This document shows positions 28,243 to 38,409 of a DNA stretch of 64,000 bases, piece after piece. Within the stretch, counting starts at the first letter, position 1. The number at the start of each line of letters is the position of its first letter. Both the position numbers and the translations under genes were made by a program. Origin of the DNA: Trabulsiella odontotermitis (GTDB taxonomy: Bacteria > Pseudomonadota > Gammaproteobacteria > Enterobacterales > Enterobacteriaceae); the NCBI RefSeq assembly GCF_001297775.1, contig NZ_LIFX01000010.1, forward strand, positions 186,001 to 250,000, written 5' to 3'. The notes under the pieces are model-generated. The model did not search any database. It was given only the letters and a program-made list of their open reading frames with translations, and was not told where the DNA came from.

Positions 28243-29563
28243 TGGATTTGACCCCATATATCCAGATGCATTTTCTCACTTACGGTTGCGATAGCTTCCT
28301 GCGTATAAATTCCCGTGGCGAACGGTATCCCAGCGCACTGTGCGGATGATGTTCATTGTAATGGCTGAACGCTACTGCCAAATTTATTACCGCCATCTGG
28401 CTGTCTGGTTTAGGCATGATGCTGATGTAATCCCGTTTTATCGTTTTCACGAAGCTTTCTGCGATGCCGTTGCTTTCCGGACTACGGACTGCTGTTGTGC
28501 AGGGTTCCAGTCCCAGCATCCGGGCGAATGCCCTTGTTTCATGCGTTCTGTAGGCCGAACCATTGTCCGTCAGCCATTCCAGTGGCTCTGACGGCGGATG
28601 CTGTCCGAAGCATTTTTCTACCGCTCCCAGCATGACATCCTGCACGGTTTCTTTGTCATAACCACCTGTGCCTGCGGCCCACTCGATGATCTCCCGGTCA
28701 CAGCAGTCCTGTGCGAAGGTCACCCGCAACTTTTCGCCATTGTCGCAGCGGAACTCAAAGCCGTCTGAACACCAGCGTCGGTTGCTCTCAGCCACCGCCA
28801 CGCGCCCTTTATGGGCCCGCTTCCGGTGGTTATCAGCAGGTTTTCTCTCAAGAAGCAGGTGGTGGGTGCTCATAATGCGGTACACCCGTTTTGCGTTAAC
28901 AACAGGCTGCCCGTCCCGCTCAGACTCTCGTCGCAACAGTGCCCATATTCGTCGATAACCGTACGTGGGCAGGTCGGCCACGGCCGTATTTATCCGGGAC
29001 AAAACCGCGTTATCGTCAAAACTGGATTGCCGTCTGCGATCCTACCAGTCAGACAACCGGTGAACCCTGATACTCAGCTGCGCACGCGATATACCAATGC
29101 TTCGGCAGACGTCGGTTAGTCGTCGTCCCCGGGCTACAAGGGCGCATGCGCAATCCATTTTTTTTGCCCGGACGAACTCCACAACCTCTTTCAGTATTTC
29201 AGCTTCCATCGTCTTTTTGCCCAGAAGGCGCTGTAGTTCACGGATTTGCTTACTGGCGGCAGCAAGTTCAGAAGCCGGCACAACTTCTTCGCCCGAGGCC
29301 ACGGCAGTCAGCGAGCCATCTTCATATTGCCTGCTCCATTTGAAAATCTGGTTGACATTGATGCTGTGCAGGCACGCGACGTGAGACACGGTCATACCGG
29401 GTTCCATAGTCTGCTGAATAATGGCTATTTTTTCCTGCGGTGTACGGCGACGCCGTCGCTCAGGTCCTGATAACACTTCAACCATCCTATTATTCTGACT
29501 GGTGTTAAACATAGGTCTAAGACTACCTCTTATTTTAAGAGAGGCGAAGTGTCTGGTGATCTA
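28243..29563 (-). mobile_element. IS2-group insertion sequence (IS3 family)
   Basis: About 1.3 kb. One end is TGGATTTGACCCC... at 28243, like the IS2 right end; the other ends near TAGATCACCAGAC (minus strand) at 29563. It encodes orfA- and orfB-type products. The five bases on each side (AAATA and GGAGG) do not match, so there is no target duplication and the insertion has been rearranged since. It interrupts the 3' end of the acyltransferase gene. Confidence 0.8.
28280..29512 (-). pseudogene. IS2-like transposase (orfA and orfB in one frame, internal stop)
   Basis: The orfA part (from 29512) has the IS3 leucine-rich helix-turn-helix ([33 protein letters not shown]). The orfB part (28280-29002) has the DDE core: [18 protein letters not shown] and [11 protein letters not shown]. 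In IS2 the two are joined by a -1 frameshift at an A-run; here an A8 run puts both in the same frame, and a TAG after RVHRLSDW (ending at 29042) splits them. Probably inactive. Confidence 0.75.
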
Positions 29564-30770
29564 GGAGGTCATGCAGATATCCTCTGCTCCTTCCGCCTCC
29601 GCCAGCATCTGGACAAAAGCGATTGGCCAGCGGGATGGAAAGCCTCTTTGCTGCCAGGTGATGGCAAAAATAACGGTAAGCAGAGCCATGACTGAGCCAT
29701 AGCGCAGGAACACTTGGTGCCAAGGAAGTTGTGCAGCACGGAACGGTCTTTCAATGACATAGTAGCTGACGGTTGCCAGTACCATCGAGACGACTGTCAG
29801 TAAAATACGGATCCCAGTTCTCGGCTCAGCTTCAAAAATATAGTGATAAATGCTGATGACCGGCCAGTGCCAGAGATAGAGTGAGTAGGAGATAAGTCCG
29901 ATAAAGCGCAGTGGTTTCCAGGAAAGGAGTCGGCGATTAAGCACAGTTGTTTGTGCGTCCAGAATCAATAGCGTACCCAGAATAACAGGCAGCGCGCCTG
30001 TGCCAGGAAAAGGGGGGCGGGCGTCGTAAAGCAAAGCGCACAGAGTGATCAGCAATACGCCTGTAACGGATTTGATATTGTCCGTTCTGGCTGAAAAAGT
30101 GGCGGTGTCATGAGTATGAATCATACCCAGTAACGCACTGGAAAACAGCTCCTAGGCTCTGAAAGGTGTCAGAAACCATGTGCTGTGTAGAGCCATGATT
30201 GTCCCGATGGCTGCGATGGCGAATCAGAGCAGTATCACCGTGGTCATCAGTCAGAAACGGATGTTTTTATCAAACCGGGTCACGGCAAGAAGCAGAAGAG
30301 GCGCAAGAAAATAGAACTGTCCCCCCCCCCCCAGCGACCAGGTCATCAGTAAGGGATTATGCTCTGTGCTGGGGCTGAAGTAATTTAAGGAATTCCACAA
30401 TGTAACATTAGAAACCGACAACAATGCGGCAGCCGCATCACGCCCCAGCGTTCTGAAGTCTTCCGGCGTGGAGACAAAAAACATGACCAGCCAGACAGCA
30501 ACCACAACGGCAATAAGGGCGGGCAGAATCCGCTTAATCCGGCGAACATAAAACTGTCCCCAGGAAAAGTCATCTTCCAGCTTACTTTGGTATATATGGC
30601 CACCAATCAGATAACCTGAAATGGCAAAGAAAACATCGACACCAACAAAACCGCCTGGAAATCCAAGACCAAAATGAAAGAGAACAACAAAAAGTACGGC
30701 AAGCGCGCGCAGGCCATCAATATCAGCCCTATATTTGACTGCAGTATCTATGATTTTCTCTGAAAATAAC
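29564..30770 (-). pseudogene. Acyltransferase 3 (OafA/YrhL-like O-acyltransferase) with three nonsense codons
   Basis: One continuous frame reads as an O-acyltransferase: YRADIDGLRALAVLFVVLFH at the start, then WSL...QFYFLAPLLL, and LISYSLYLWHWPVI near the end. Three in-frame stops lie at 30251-30253 (TGA), 30224-30226 (TGA) and 30152-30154 (TAG); each could be a single change from TGG. The WSLxxExQFY motif is altered to WSLGGGGQFY by a run of 12 G. The IS cuts the 3' end. It would have modified O-antigen or another surface glycan. Confidence 0.75.
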
Positions 30771-31117
30771 GAGATAACAGATGAATACGCTATCTCCAGA
30801 ATAAGTTTTTTTGAAGCGGTTTTTTTCTGTCAGAGAGTATAAATAGTGTATTTCTGGTATGCCAGAGGAAGCATGTATTATTAAGAATAACTGCAGGCTG
30901 GTTGCATGTTTATTGAGCGCCTGTTCTGTGACAGCGCTGTTTCAGACACGACAGAAGCCTCTACAGCTTTCATCGCTGGCGACTGTTGTAACGTTTGATC
31001 TCGGCTTTTGGGCTGGGCTGATTTCACCATTTCCCGGCAACATAACAGCACGTTAAACTGCCAGTGGACACCTTCATATAACATTGCGCAGTTTTATTTC
31101 ATTTGTGAAGAGACAGA

Positions 31118-31379
31118 ATGTCCAGCAAGTTACGATTGACGGAAGACGAATGGCAAAGGTTGTTTCCTCAAATGGCAAACATGCATTCTCTGAATATGGA
31201 AATTGCCTGTAAAAGGTGGAGACATATATGAAGTAATGCGGGAATATGATGTTCCTGTTCAGTATGTCGCTCATTCCATCGGTCTGCTGAGAAAATATGA
31301 TAACTGTAATAAAGAATCGTTTTGTCAGCGACTGGTTGCCAGAAAGTATTACCAGAAAAGTGATGCGGGAAATCCGTAA
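31118..31379 (+). pseudogene. Frameshifted small regulator fragment (PapB/TrfB-like)
   Basis: ATG 31118 begins LRLTEDEWQRLFPQMANMHS and runs to a stop at 31230. In another frame the sequence continues as KGGDIYEVMREYDVPVQYVAHS to 31379. Together they resemble PapB-type fimbrial regulators or the TrfB DNA-binding domain. The assignment is tentative. Flanking 30771-31117 and 31380-31637 show nothing I can name. Confidence 0.35.
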
Positions 31380-31637
31380 ATACGATCAACTCCGACAGGA
31401 AACTGAATAAGTGCTACTGTTGTTCTCCTAACTGGATTCAGAATATAGTCTGCAACACTAGGATTATTCCACATCAATAAGGAAAATCTCACATTCCAGA
31501 AAAATTCAACGTTTTTGTATAGAAATGTAAGTAATTAATACGGTATGAATATCGATTAACAATGTTATTTACAAAAACTGGCTTCTGGCTTATTTTCATG
31601 ATCGATTTTTATACGAAATTTGTCTTAAGGGAAAATA

Positions 31638-32795
31638 ATGAGCAGGAAGCCTAGGGTTGAGAAAACCATTTTTACGTTACCGATGCTGATGTTCATGCTG
31701 GCGGCGCTTAGCGGCTGTACGGTTATTCCGGGCCAGGGGTTAAGTACGCACGGCAAGAATGTCATTGAGTCTGCGGACAAGGATTACGATCTTAATAAGA
31801 TGGTAAATATTTATCCGCTGACGCCGGGCCTTGTCGAACAATTGCGCCCGCCGCATATCCCTGCCCGCGCCAACCCACAGCTCGATAAGCTTTTGCAGGA
31901 CTATGAATACCGCATCGGGATTGGTGATGTTTTAATGGTTACCGTCTGGGATCACCCTGAATTAACCACCCCGGCCGGGCAGTACCGCAGCGCCAGCGAT
32001 ACCGGCAACTGGGTCAACGCCGACGGCGCTATTTTTTACCCCTACGTGGGCCGCCTGAAAGTCGCCGGTAAAACACTCACTCAGGTGCGGGATGAGATCA
32101 CCGCACGCCTCGATACCGTGATTGAAAGCCCGCAGGTGGATGTCAGCATCGCCGCGTTCCGCTCGCAAAAATCCTACGTCATTGGCGAAGTCGCCAAATC
32201 CGGCCAGCAGCCGATCACCAATATTCCTTTAACCATTATGGATGCGATCAATGCTGCGGGTGGTCTGACTGAGGACGCCGACTGGCTCAACGTCGTGCTG
32301 ACCCATAACGGAACTGAGCGCCGGATTTCGCTTTACGCGCTGATGCAGCGCGGCGATCTGATGCAGAACCATTTGCTGTACCCCAGCGACATCCTGTTTG
32401 TGCCGCGCAACGACAGCCTGAAAGTGTTTGTGATGGGCGAAGTGGGCAAGCAGAGCACGCTAAAGATGGATCGCAGTGGCATGACGCTGGCGGAAGCGCT
32501 CGGCAACGCCGACGGCCTGCGGCAGGACATGTCTGACGCCACCGGCATCTTTGTCATCCGCCCGGTGAGCAATTCCCCGGGCGACAAAATTGCGAGTATT
32601 TATCAGTTGAAGGCGCAGGATGCGTCCGCCATGGTGCTGAGCACGGAATTCCAGCTCGAACCCTATGACATTGTCTACGTCACCGCCGCGCCGGTGGTGC
32701 GCTGGAACCGCGTGATTTCTCAACTGGTGCCGACCATCACCGGCGTGCATGACCTGACGGAAACCGTACGGTACATCCCCTCATGGCCACATTAA
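31638..32795 (+). CDS. gfcE: Outer-membrane polysaccharide export lipoprotein GfcE (Wza-like)
   Basis: 385-residue Wza-family lipoprotein: signal peptide with lipobox LAALSGC, then the polysaccharide-export domain [19 protein letters not shown] and two SLBB-type repeats ([20 protein letters not shown] and [19 protein letters not shown]), ending in the membrane-spanning helix segment. It forms the octameric channel for capsule export. The order gfcE-etp-etk is that of the E. coli group 4 capsule operon, but gfcABCD are absent upstream. GC-rich, unlike the flanking accessory DNA. Confidence 0.92.
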   Translation: MSRKPRVEKTIFTLPMLMFMLAALSGCTVIPGQGLSTHGKNVIESADKDYDLNKMVNIYPLTPGLVEQLRPPHIPARANPQLDKLLQDYEYRIGIGDVLMVTVWDHPELTTPAGQYRSASDTGNWVNADGAIFYPYVGRLKVAGKTLTQVRDEITARLDTVIESPQVDVSIAAFRSQKSYVIGEVAKSGQQPITNIPLTIMDAINAAGGLTEDADWLNVVLTHNGTERRISLYALMQRGDLMQNHLLYPSDILFVPRNDSLKVFVMGEVGKQSTLKMDRSGMTLAEALGNADGLRQDMSDATGIFVIRPVSNSPGDKIASIYQLKAQDASAMVLSTEFQLEPYDIVYVTAAPVVRWNRVISQLVPTITGVHDLTETVRYIPSWPH

Positions 32796-33226
32796 GGTTT
32801 TGCTCCGTTCTGGTGCTGTGTACCGGAAACCTGTGTCGCTCGCCCATCGGCGAGCGACTGCTGCGACAGGCGCTGCCGACGTTACAGGTGGCCTCAGCCG
32901 GGACGCATGGTGTGAGTGGGCGACCGGCGGACGCTACCGCGGTGGCGGTGGCGGCGGGACACGGGCTGTCGCTCGAAGGCCATTCGTCGCGCAAGGTTAC
33001 GCCGGGAATGCTGCGCGGTGTTGATCTGATCCTGGTGATGGAGCCCGCGCACATTGAGCAGGTGACGGTGATAGCGCCCGACGTGCGCGGGAAAACGCTG
33101 CTTTTTGGTCAATGGCTGGACGGCAAAAAAATTCCCGATCCTTATGGCAAAAGCCGTGAGGCGTTCGAGCATGTTTACGGCCTGCTGGCACTGGCCACTC
33201 AGGAATGGGCGAAGCGGCTCAGCTAA
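32783..33226 (+). CDS. etp: Low-molecular-weight protein-tyrosine phosphatase Etp
   Basis: 147-residue phosphatase with the P-loop C13-TGNLC-R19-S (CX5R) and the catalytic acid motif KIPDPYGKS. It dephosphorylates the kinase Etk encoded next. It overlaps the gfcE end by 13 bases. Close relative of Wzb. Confidence 0.94.
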   Translation: MATLRFCSVLVLCTGNLCRSPIGERLLRQALPTLQVASAGTHGVSGRPADATAVAVAAGHGLSLEGHSSRKVTPGMLRGVDLILVMEPAHIEQVTVIAPDVRGKTLLFGQWLDGKKIPDPYGKSREAFEHVYGLLALATQEWAKRLS

Positions 33227-33247
33227 CCAAACGAGATATGTTGTGTT

Positions 33248-35422
33248 ATGTCGACGAAAAACCTTCACCCACAGACTATGCCCGCAGGCGACAATGAAAT
33301 CGATCTGGTTCGCTTGTTTTTCGAGTTGCTCGATCACTGGACGCTGATTGCTGGCGTGACGATGATGTTCACACTGGGCGCGCTGGCGTACGCGCTGTTT
33401 ACCACGCCGATATACCAGGCGGACGCGCTGGTGCAGGTAGAGCAAAAGCAGGGCAATGCACTGCTCAACAGCCTGACGCAGGATCTCCCCGGCAGCTCAC
33501 CGGATTCCGCGCCGGAGATCGAACTGCTGCAGTCGCGTATGATCCTCGGCAAAACCATTGATGATTTGCGTCTGCGCGACGTGGTGGTGCAGCGCTATTT
33601 TCCGCTGCTGGGGCGTGGCTGGGCGCGACTGACAGGAGACGCCCCCGGACGGCTGGCGCTGAGTGAAATGGTTATCCCGCGCCGTGAAGGGGGCGCGCAA
33701 CGGCTCGTGCTGACGGTAGAAGAGAATGGTCATTACCGGCTGGATGGCGCGGATTTCACCGCCACGGGTGTGGCGGGCAAACGGCTTGTTCAGGACGACA
33801 TCACCCTTAACGTGTCGGATATTCAGGCCGCGCCAGGCACCGAATTTATGCTGACGCAGTTAACCGAACTGGAGGCGATTAACGCCCTGCAGCGGCGCTT
33901 CACGGTGAAAGAGCGGGGCAAAGACAGCGGTATGCTGGGGCTGACGTTGACCGGGGACGACCCGGAGAACATCGTGCGTATTCTGAACAGCATCACCAGC
34001 AATTATCTGCAACAGAATATCGCCCGCCAGGCAGCGCAGGATTCAAAAAGCTTGGAATTCCTGCAGGAGCAACTGCCGCAGGTGCGCAGCGAACTGGATC
34101 AGGCGGAAAGCAAACTCAACGCTTACCGCAAACAGCAGGATTCGGTTGACCTCAACCTCGAAGCCAAGAGTGTACTTGAGCAGATCGTCAATGCCGATAA
34201 TCAACTTAACGAGCTGACTTTCCGCGAAGCCGAAATTTCCCAGCTTTACAAAAAAGATCACCCGACCTACCGCGCGTTGCTGGAAAAACGCCAGACGCTG
34301 GAGCAGGAGAAAGCTCGGCTCAACAAACGCGTGTCGGCGATGCCGCAGACGCAGCAGGAGGTGCTGCGCCTCAGCCGGGACGTGGAGTCCGGCCGCATTG
34401 TGTATCTGCAACTGCTTAACCGTCAGCAGGAACTGAGCATTGCCCGTTCGAGCGCCATTGGTCACGTGCGTATCATTGACTCGGCGATGACGCAGCCGGA
34501 TCCTATTCAGCCGAAAAGGGCGCTGATTGTGGTGTTAGGTCTGCTGCTTGGTCTGTTTTTCTCCACCGGGCTGGTGCTGATGCGAACGTTGCTGCGCCGG
34601 GGCATTGAATCCCCCGAACAACTGGAAGAGCAGGGGATTAACGTTTACGCCACCGTGCCGCTGTCAGAATGGCTGGCGAAAAAAGCCCAGGTGCGGCGTC
34701 AGCATTTTTTCTCATCACGTTTGCGCCACCACACCCGCAACATCCCGTTTTTGCCGATCGATAACCCGCTCGATCTGTCCGTCGAGGCGATTCGTGGTCT
34801 GCGCACCAGCCTGCATTTCGCGATGATGGAAACCGCGAACAACATTTTGATGATCTCCGGTGCCACGCCGGACAGCGGCAAAACGTTCGTCAGCACCTCG
34901 CTGGCGGCGGTGATTGCGCAGTCTGAATCCAGAGTATTGTTTATTGATGGCGATATGCGCCGGGGATACGTCCACGGCATGTTCGGCATTGAGAACGATG
35001 TCGGGCTGTCGGACGTGCTGTCCGGCAAATCAGAAATGGCCGAGGCTGTGCAGCGTTTTCATAAAGGCGGGTTCGACGTTATCACCCGCGGTCAGGTTCC
35101 CCCGAACCCGGCGGAGCTGCTGATGCGCGACAGTTTCCGCCAACTGATGGACTGGGCAAATACGCATTACGATATGGTGATCATCGATACGCCGCCGATC
35201 CTCGTCGTCACCGATGCCGCTGTGATTGGCCGCTCCGTTGGCACCAGTCTGGTTGTCGTGCGTTTTGGCCTGAACAGCGTCAAAGAGATCAGCGTGTGCG
35301 TGCAGCGCTTGGAGCAGAGCGGAATCAACATCAAAGGAGCGATTCTGAACGGGGTGATCCGTCGTGCCAGCGATTACTATGGCTACGGGTACAGCCAGTA
35401 TCGGTATACGGATAAGGGTTAG
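33248..35422 (+). CDS. etk: Tyrosine-protein kinase Etk
   Basis: 724-residue inner-membrane BY-kinase: N-terminal Wzz-type chain-length domain between two membrane helices (near residues 30-55 and 420-445), coiled coil, then the cytoplasmic kinase with Walker A SGATPDSGKTF, Walker A' VLFIDGDMRRG and Walker B MVIIDTPPILVV. The C-terminal Tyr cluster (SDYYGYGYSQYRYTDKG) is the autophosphorylation tail. Works with GfcE and Etp in capsule export. Length is as in E. coli. Confidence 0.95.
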   Translation: MSTKNLHPQTMPAGDNEIDLVRLFFELLDHWTLIAGVTMMFTLGALAYALFTTPIYQADALVQVEQKQGNALLNSLTQDLPGSSPDSAPEIELLQSRMILGKTIDDLRLRDVVVQRYFPLLGRGWARLTGDAPGRLALSEMVIPRREGGAQRLVLTVEENGHYRLDGADFTATGVAGKRLVQDDITLNVSDIQAAPGTEFMLTQLTELEAINALQRRFTVKERGKDSGMLGLTLTGDDPENIVRILNSITSNYLQQNIARQAAQDSKSLEFLQEQLPQVRSELDQAESKLNAYRKQQDSVDLNLEAKSVLEQIVNADNQLNELTFREAEISQLYKKDHPTYRALLEKRQTLEQEKARLNKRVSAMPQTQQEVLRLSRDVESGRIVYLQLLNRQQELSIARSSAIGHVRIIDSAMTQPDPIQPKRALIVVLGLLLGLFFSTGLVLMRTLLRRGIESPEQLEEQGINVYATVPLSEWLAKKAQVRRQHFFSSRLRHHTRNIPFLPIDNPLDLSVEAIRGLRTSLHFAMMETANNILMISGATPDSGKTFVSTSLAAVIAQSESRVLFIDGDMRRGYVHGMFGIENDVGLSDVLSGKSEMAEAVQRFHKGGFDVITRGQVPPNPAELLMRDSFRQLMDWANTHYDMVIIDTPPILVVTDAAVIGRSVGTSLVVVRFGLNSVKEISVCVQRLEQSGINIKGAILNGVIRRASDYYGYGYSQYRYTDKG

Positions 35423-35938
35423 TGGGGTTCGAGAAGCCCTTCCAGCTTGCTGACTGCCGCCGTAAACTTCGTCGGATGTGTCTCGTTCAGCACCGACAGT
35501 TTACGTCGTTTCCAGCGAATAGCCGGGAGATGCTGAATGTCAGGATAGCGATACAGCGACCAGTCAGGATTGTTTTGCATATAGCTAAGTAAAAACTGAC
35601 AGAACCTGATCCGTAAGGTGTGATTTCAGAGCCTGAGGCAGCAATGTCGTGACTGACAGAAGTGATTCCAGTGAGATGTCCAGTTGCGTCATGCCAGCAA
35701 ATTCTTGTGTATACGGCGTGGCAATCCGGGCGGTATCCCAGTTAGGCGACAGCAGTTCGGCAATGGGGCGAGGGTGGCCTGCCAGATAACAAAGGAAGCC
35801 GTCAAAGATTTCACTCGTCAGGCCGGATTTCTCGAGCATCATCAATACATCAAACAGGTCGCGGGGATGTTGGCGCTTGAGCGTGGCACAGATTTTACCG
35901 CCATAAAGATCTGCCAGCGAGACTTGAATCCCTCTTAG
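35419..35938 (-). pseudogene. abiEii-type nucleotidyltransferase toxin, C-terminal relic
   Basis: Reads SLADLYGGKICATLKRQHPRD and then DLFDVLMMLEKSGL down to ALKSHLTDQ, the C-terminal half of AbiEii/AbiGii toxins. One extra C at 35605/35606 (plus strand) breaks the frame; in the next frame it continues LLSYMQNNPDWSLYRYPDI to the natural end LEGLLEPH. The catalytic N-terminal part is gone. Its stop overlaps the etk stop region by a few bases. Confidence 0.72.
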
Positions 35939-36189
35939 AGTATATTTATTCCCCCCTGTTCATAGTCAAGAAAATTTTGAAGCGATGATTCATTTTCCTG
36001 ACCATGAGCTGGCCCGCTCGTAGAACATCAGTTTTCAGGATTAGATAGTGGAGCAGTGCGGACGGCTAGCAGGTTCGGATTAAAAAGACGCGTCGGGTCA
36101 AAACGTTGTTGCTCCAGAAGTGCAACAGAAAAAAACGGCTGTAACCAACGTAAAGTGCAGGGGAAAAACCGTATCCATTACCACAATGC

Positions 36190-36675
36190 GCGTCAGCGAG
36201 AGTTGTTGTTGAGAATAACTCACTCAGCGAGGAAGAAGAAAAGCGGCTTGGACTGCGACCTGCCAAAATTATTGACATTAACCCTTTATTTAATAGTACT
36301 GCCAAAGTTCTCGATGAGAGTGGCAATCCACTGAAAGGAGGCGGGGGCGCTAACTTTTCGATCAATAAAGGGCAGCAAAATAAACACGTGCCTGGAACGA
36401 ATGAATATAAAATCGCTTCTGAAGCAGGGTTGAATAAGAGTACCCTTTCAGTTTCCCCAGACTCATTGCTTCCTAAATTGGGAACTAGTCAGCAAGTAGG
36501 TAACGTTGCTGTTGGGACTCCTGGTTCAAAAGAGCGTATAAACTATGAGCAGCCTATTGGGAACTACATAGACCCTCAAACAGGAATATCCATACTCCCT
36601 TCAGAAGAGGGAGAGTGTTATCATGAGATTCGCTTGATTTTCCCCATTACGGGGACTTTTGTTCATTTGCTTTAG
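36190..36675 (+). pseudogene. CdiA-type toxin tip remnant (VENN motif plus Ntox50-like domain)
   Basis: An open frame from at least 36181 contains VVVENNSLSEEEE; VENN (V at 36208) marks the boundary between a CdiA trunk and its variable toxin. What follows (KHVPGTNEYK, QQVGNVAVGTPGSKERI, IGNYIDPQTG) resembles the polymorphic-toxin type 50 domain. The last residues diverge from that family, suggesting a frameshift near 36600. No trunk, secretion signal, CdiB or clear immunity gene is present, so it is an orphan tip left by recombination. Confidence 0.6.
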
Positions 36676-36683
36676 GAGAAAAT

Positions 36684-37271
36684 ATGCGCACCGTAGGAAT
36701 ATTCTGTGGCTCTTCTGAGGGCTGTTCAACAGCTTACATGGACGCTGCTCGTCATGTGGGTAAATGGTTGGCAGAACAGGAGATCCGTATCGTTTATGGT
36801 GGCGGGCGTGTAGGCCTCATGGGAGCCGTCGCTGACTCAGCCCTCTCATATGGAGGGCATGTAACAGGAGTGATTCCGAAATCCTTACTGGAGCGAGAGA
36901 TTGCTCACACCGGACTGTCCGAGCTTCAGGTGGTGGACAACATGCACCAGCGAAAAAATGTGATGGCAGAGTTATCATCTGGTTTTATCGCATTGCCGGG
37001 AGGGGCAGGAACTGCTGAGGAAATATTCGAACAGTGGACTTGGGCACAACTGGGAATACATGATAAACCCTGTGCATTTCTGAACGTTAATCACTTTTAC
37101 AATCCACTAAAAGTGATGGTGCAGCAAATGGTAAATGAAGGTTTCATGAAACAAGAGTACGCAGACATGCTTCTGTATTCTGAAAATTTACGCGATATCA
37201 TTGATTATTTTAAAACCTACACAGCACCTGTTTCAAAGTGGACAACTCAGAACGGAATTCGCCATGTTTGA
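36684..37271 (+). CDS. LOG-family protein (TIGR00730; nucleoside-monophosphate phosphoribohydrolase-like)
   Basis: 195-residue Rossmann protein with the LOG motif ALPGGAGTAEEIFEQWTWAQLG, plus GIFCGSSEG and VYGGGRVGLMG. The family splits cytokinin-type or purine nucleoside monophosphates into base and ribose 5-phosphate, or acts on related nucleotides. It begins 8 bases after the toxin-tip relic and overlaps the NUDIX gene by 8 bases, so the two enzymes are probably made together and act on nucleotides. Confidence 0.85.
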   Translation: MRTVGIFCGSSEGCSTAYMDAARHVGKWLAEQEIRIVYGGGRVGLMGAVADSALSYGGHVTGVIPKSLLEREIAHTGLSELQVVDNMHQRKNVMAELSSGFIALPGGAGTAEEIFEQWTWAQLGIHDKPCAFLNVNHFYNPLKVMVQQMVNEGFMKQEYADMLLYSENLRDIIDYFKTYTAPVSKWTTQNGIRHV

Positions 37272-37677
37272 ATCAAAAACTATTTACATTGCTGCAGCTA
37301 TCTTAACGGATGGGAAAGGGCATTTACTTCTGGTCAGGAAGAGAGGTACCGCATATTTTATGCAACCCGGCGGAAAAATTGAGCCCGGAGAAGACGCTCA
37401 GTCAGCACTGATTCGGGAGCTCAGGGAAGAACTGAATATTGAAGTATCACCTGAAGAGCTTAAGCCGCTTGGCGAATTTACAGATATAGCGGCTAATGAA
37501 CCAGGCCATCTTATTCATGCCAGTATGTTCAGTACAGAACGGTGCATTCAGGAGGTTCGACCCGCCGCTGAAATTGAGGAAATCCTCTGGTTATCCCCTT
37601 CTGATAATTCATTTAAGCAGTTGGCGCCGTTAACGGCAAATAAAATTATCCCACGCATATGGCCATCGTCGCTGTAG
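37264..37677 (+). CDS. NUDIX hydrolase
   Basis: 137-residue NUDIX protein with the box GKIEPGEDAQSALIRELREE (NI follows), matching GX5EX7REUXEE except Leu in place of the usual Gly-region residue. It hydrolyses a nucleoside diphosphate linked to another group; substrate unknown. I start it at ATG 37264, overlapping the LOG gene, because the longer frame lies entirely inside that gene. Confidence 0.85.
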   Translation: MFESKTIYIAAAILTDGKGHLLLVRKRGTAYFMQPGGKIEPGEDAQSALIRELREELNIEVSPEELKPLGEFTDIAANEPGHLIHASMFSTERCIQEVRPAAEIEEILWLSPSDNSFKQLAPLTANKIIPRIWPSSL

Positions 37678-37778
37678 AAAACCTATTGTTGGGTTGTCGT
37701 TTAGGCACCATCATCACCTGAAGGTGGCAATATGCTTATTACATTTCCTCATCAATGTCTCAGTCTGATGTTAGAAAC

Positions 37779-37845
37779 ATCCGCTTTTGGCACCCAGCGG
37801 ACAGGCTTGGTGATCGTCAGGTTTGCTATGAGCGAGAAGCGGAGG
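37779..37845. repeat. About 67-bp palindromic repeat, copy A
   Basis: Begins ATCCGCTTTTGGCACCCAGC and ends AGAAGCGGAGG, so the outer parts form an inverted repeat (TCCGCTT/AAGCGGA). A related unit lies at 55060-55127. The rest of 37678-38131 has no gene I can support. Confidence 0.5.
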
Positions 37846-38131
37846 TCGAATATTGTATCGGGATATAAAGATTAGATGTTCCGTTTCTATTGTTAATTAT
37901 CATAAGCCATAAATAAAATGCTGATAGCCCACCCTTAATCAAGCCAGGATTTAGCCGATCAAGGATGAGAGAGCCTGACATGAATTTGTCTGTCTTTGAT
38001 GTGTTTATCAGGAATTAAATTTTTAATGAAGTATAATTAAAATATGTTTACTCGGAGGTATTGACAAATTATTATATTGAGATATTTATGATAATAATGA
38101 TTATTCAATATAAAATAAGGGTAAAGGTCTT

Positions 38132-38380
38132 ATGCCACACAATAACAAAAGAACTGATATATCCATTCCAGCATGTATGGGATATGATAGATTGCCTGCG
38201 ATTATTTCTATTGTGAGTTTTTATAAAATTAACAAATTCAGCCCGGATGACAGGAGAAATGAAGAAATAATAAGAGAGCATGCTGTAGCCTATATTTTGA
38301 ATTTAAACAAAGAAGAAAAATTAAAAGAGTTGTATGCTAATATAGCACATTTGATTCTCGATTCTGAACTAAGGTGCTAA
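38132..38380 (+). CDS. Small hypothetical protein (82 aa)
   Basis: 82-residue protein (MPHNNKRTDISIPACMGYDR...) with an AAAGG site before the ATG. C-terminal half is Lys/Glu/Leu-rich and probably helical. Not recognised. Isolated between the NUDIX gene and a convergent YkgJ-like gene. Confidence 0.5.
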   Translation: MPHNNKRTDISIPACMGYDRLPAIISIVSFYKINKFSPDDRRNEEIIREHAVAYILNLNKEEKLKELYANIAHLILDSELRC

Positions 38381-38409
38381 ATGTTGAAATAGCACCTAAA
38401 CGTATATAG

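Noticed and set aside
19803..31594. A 16-base match TGGCTTATTTTCATGA near 19803 and 31578 as possible attachment repeats
   Set aside because: About one 16-base match is expected by chance between positions in 64 kb, and neither site is near a tRNA or integrase.
35684..35938. 84-codon plus-strand frame
   Set aside because: It is antisense to the abiEii relic, whose reading is recognisable.
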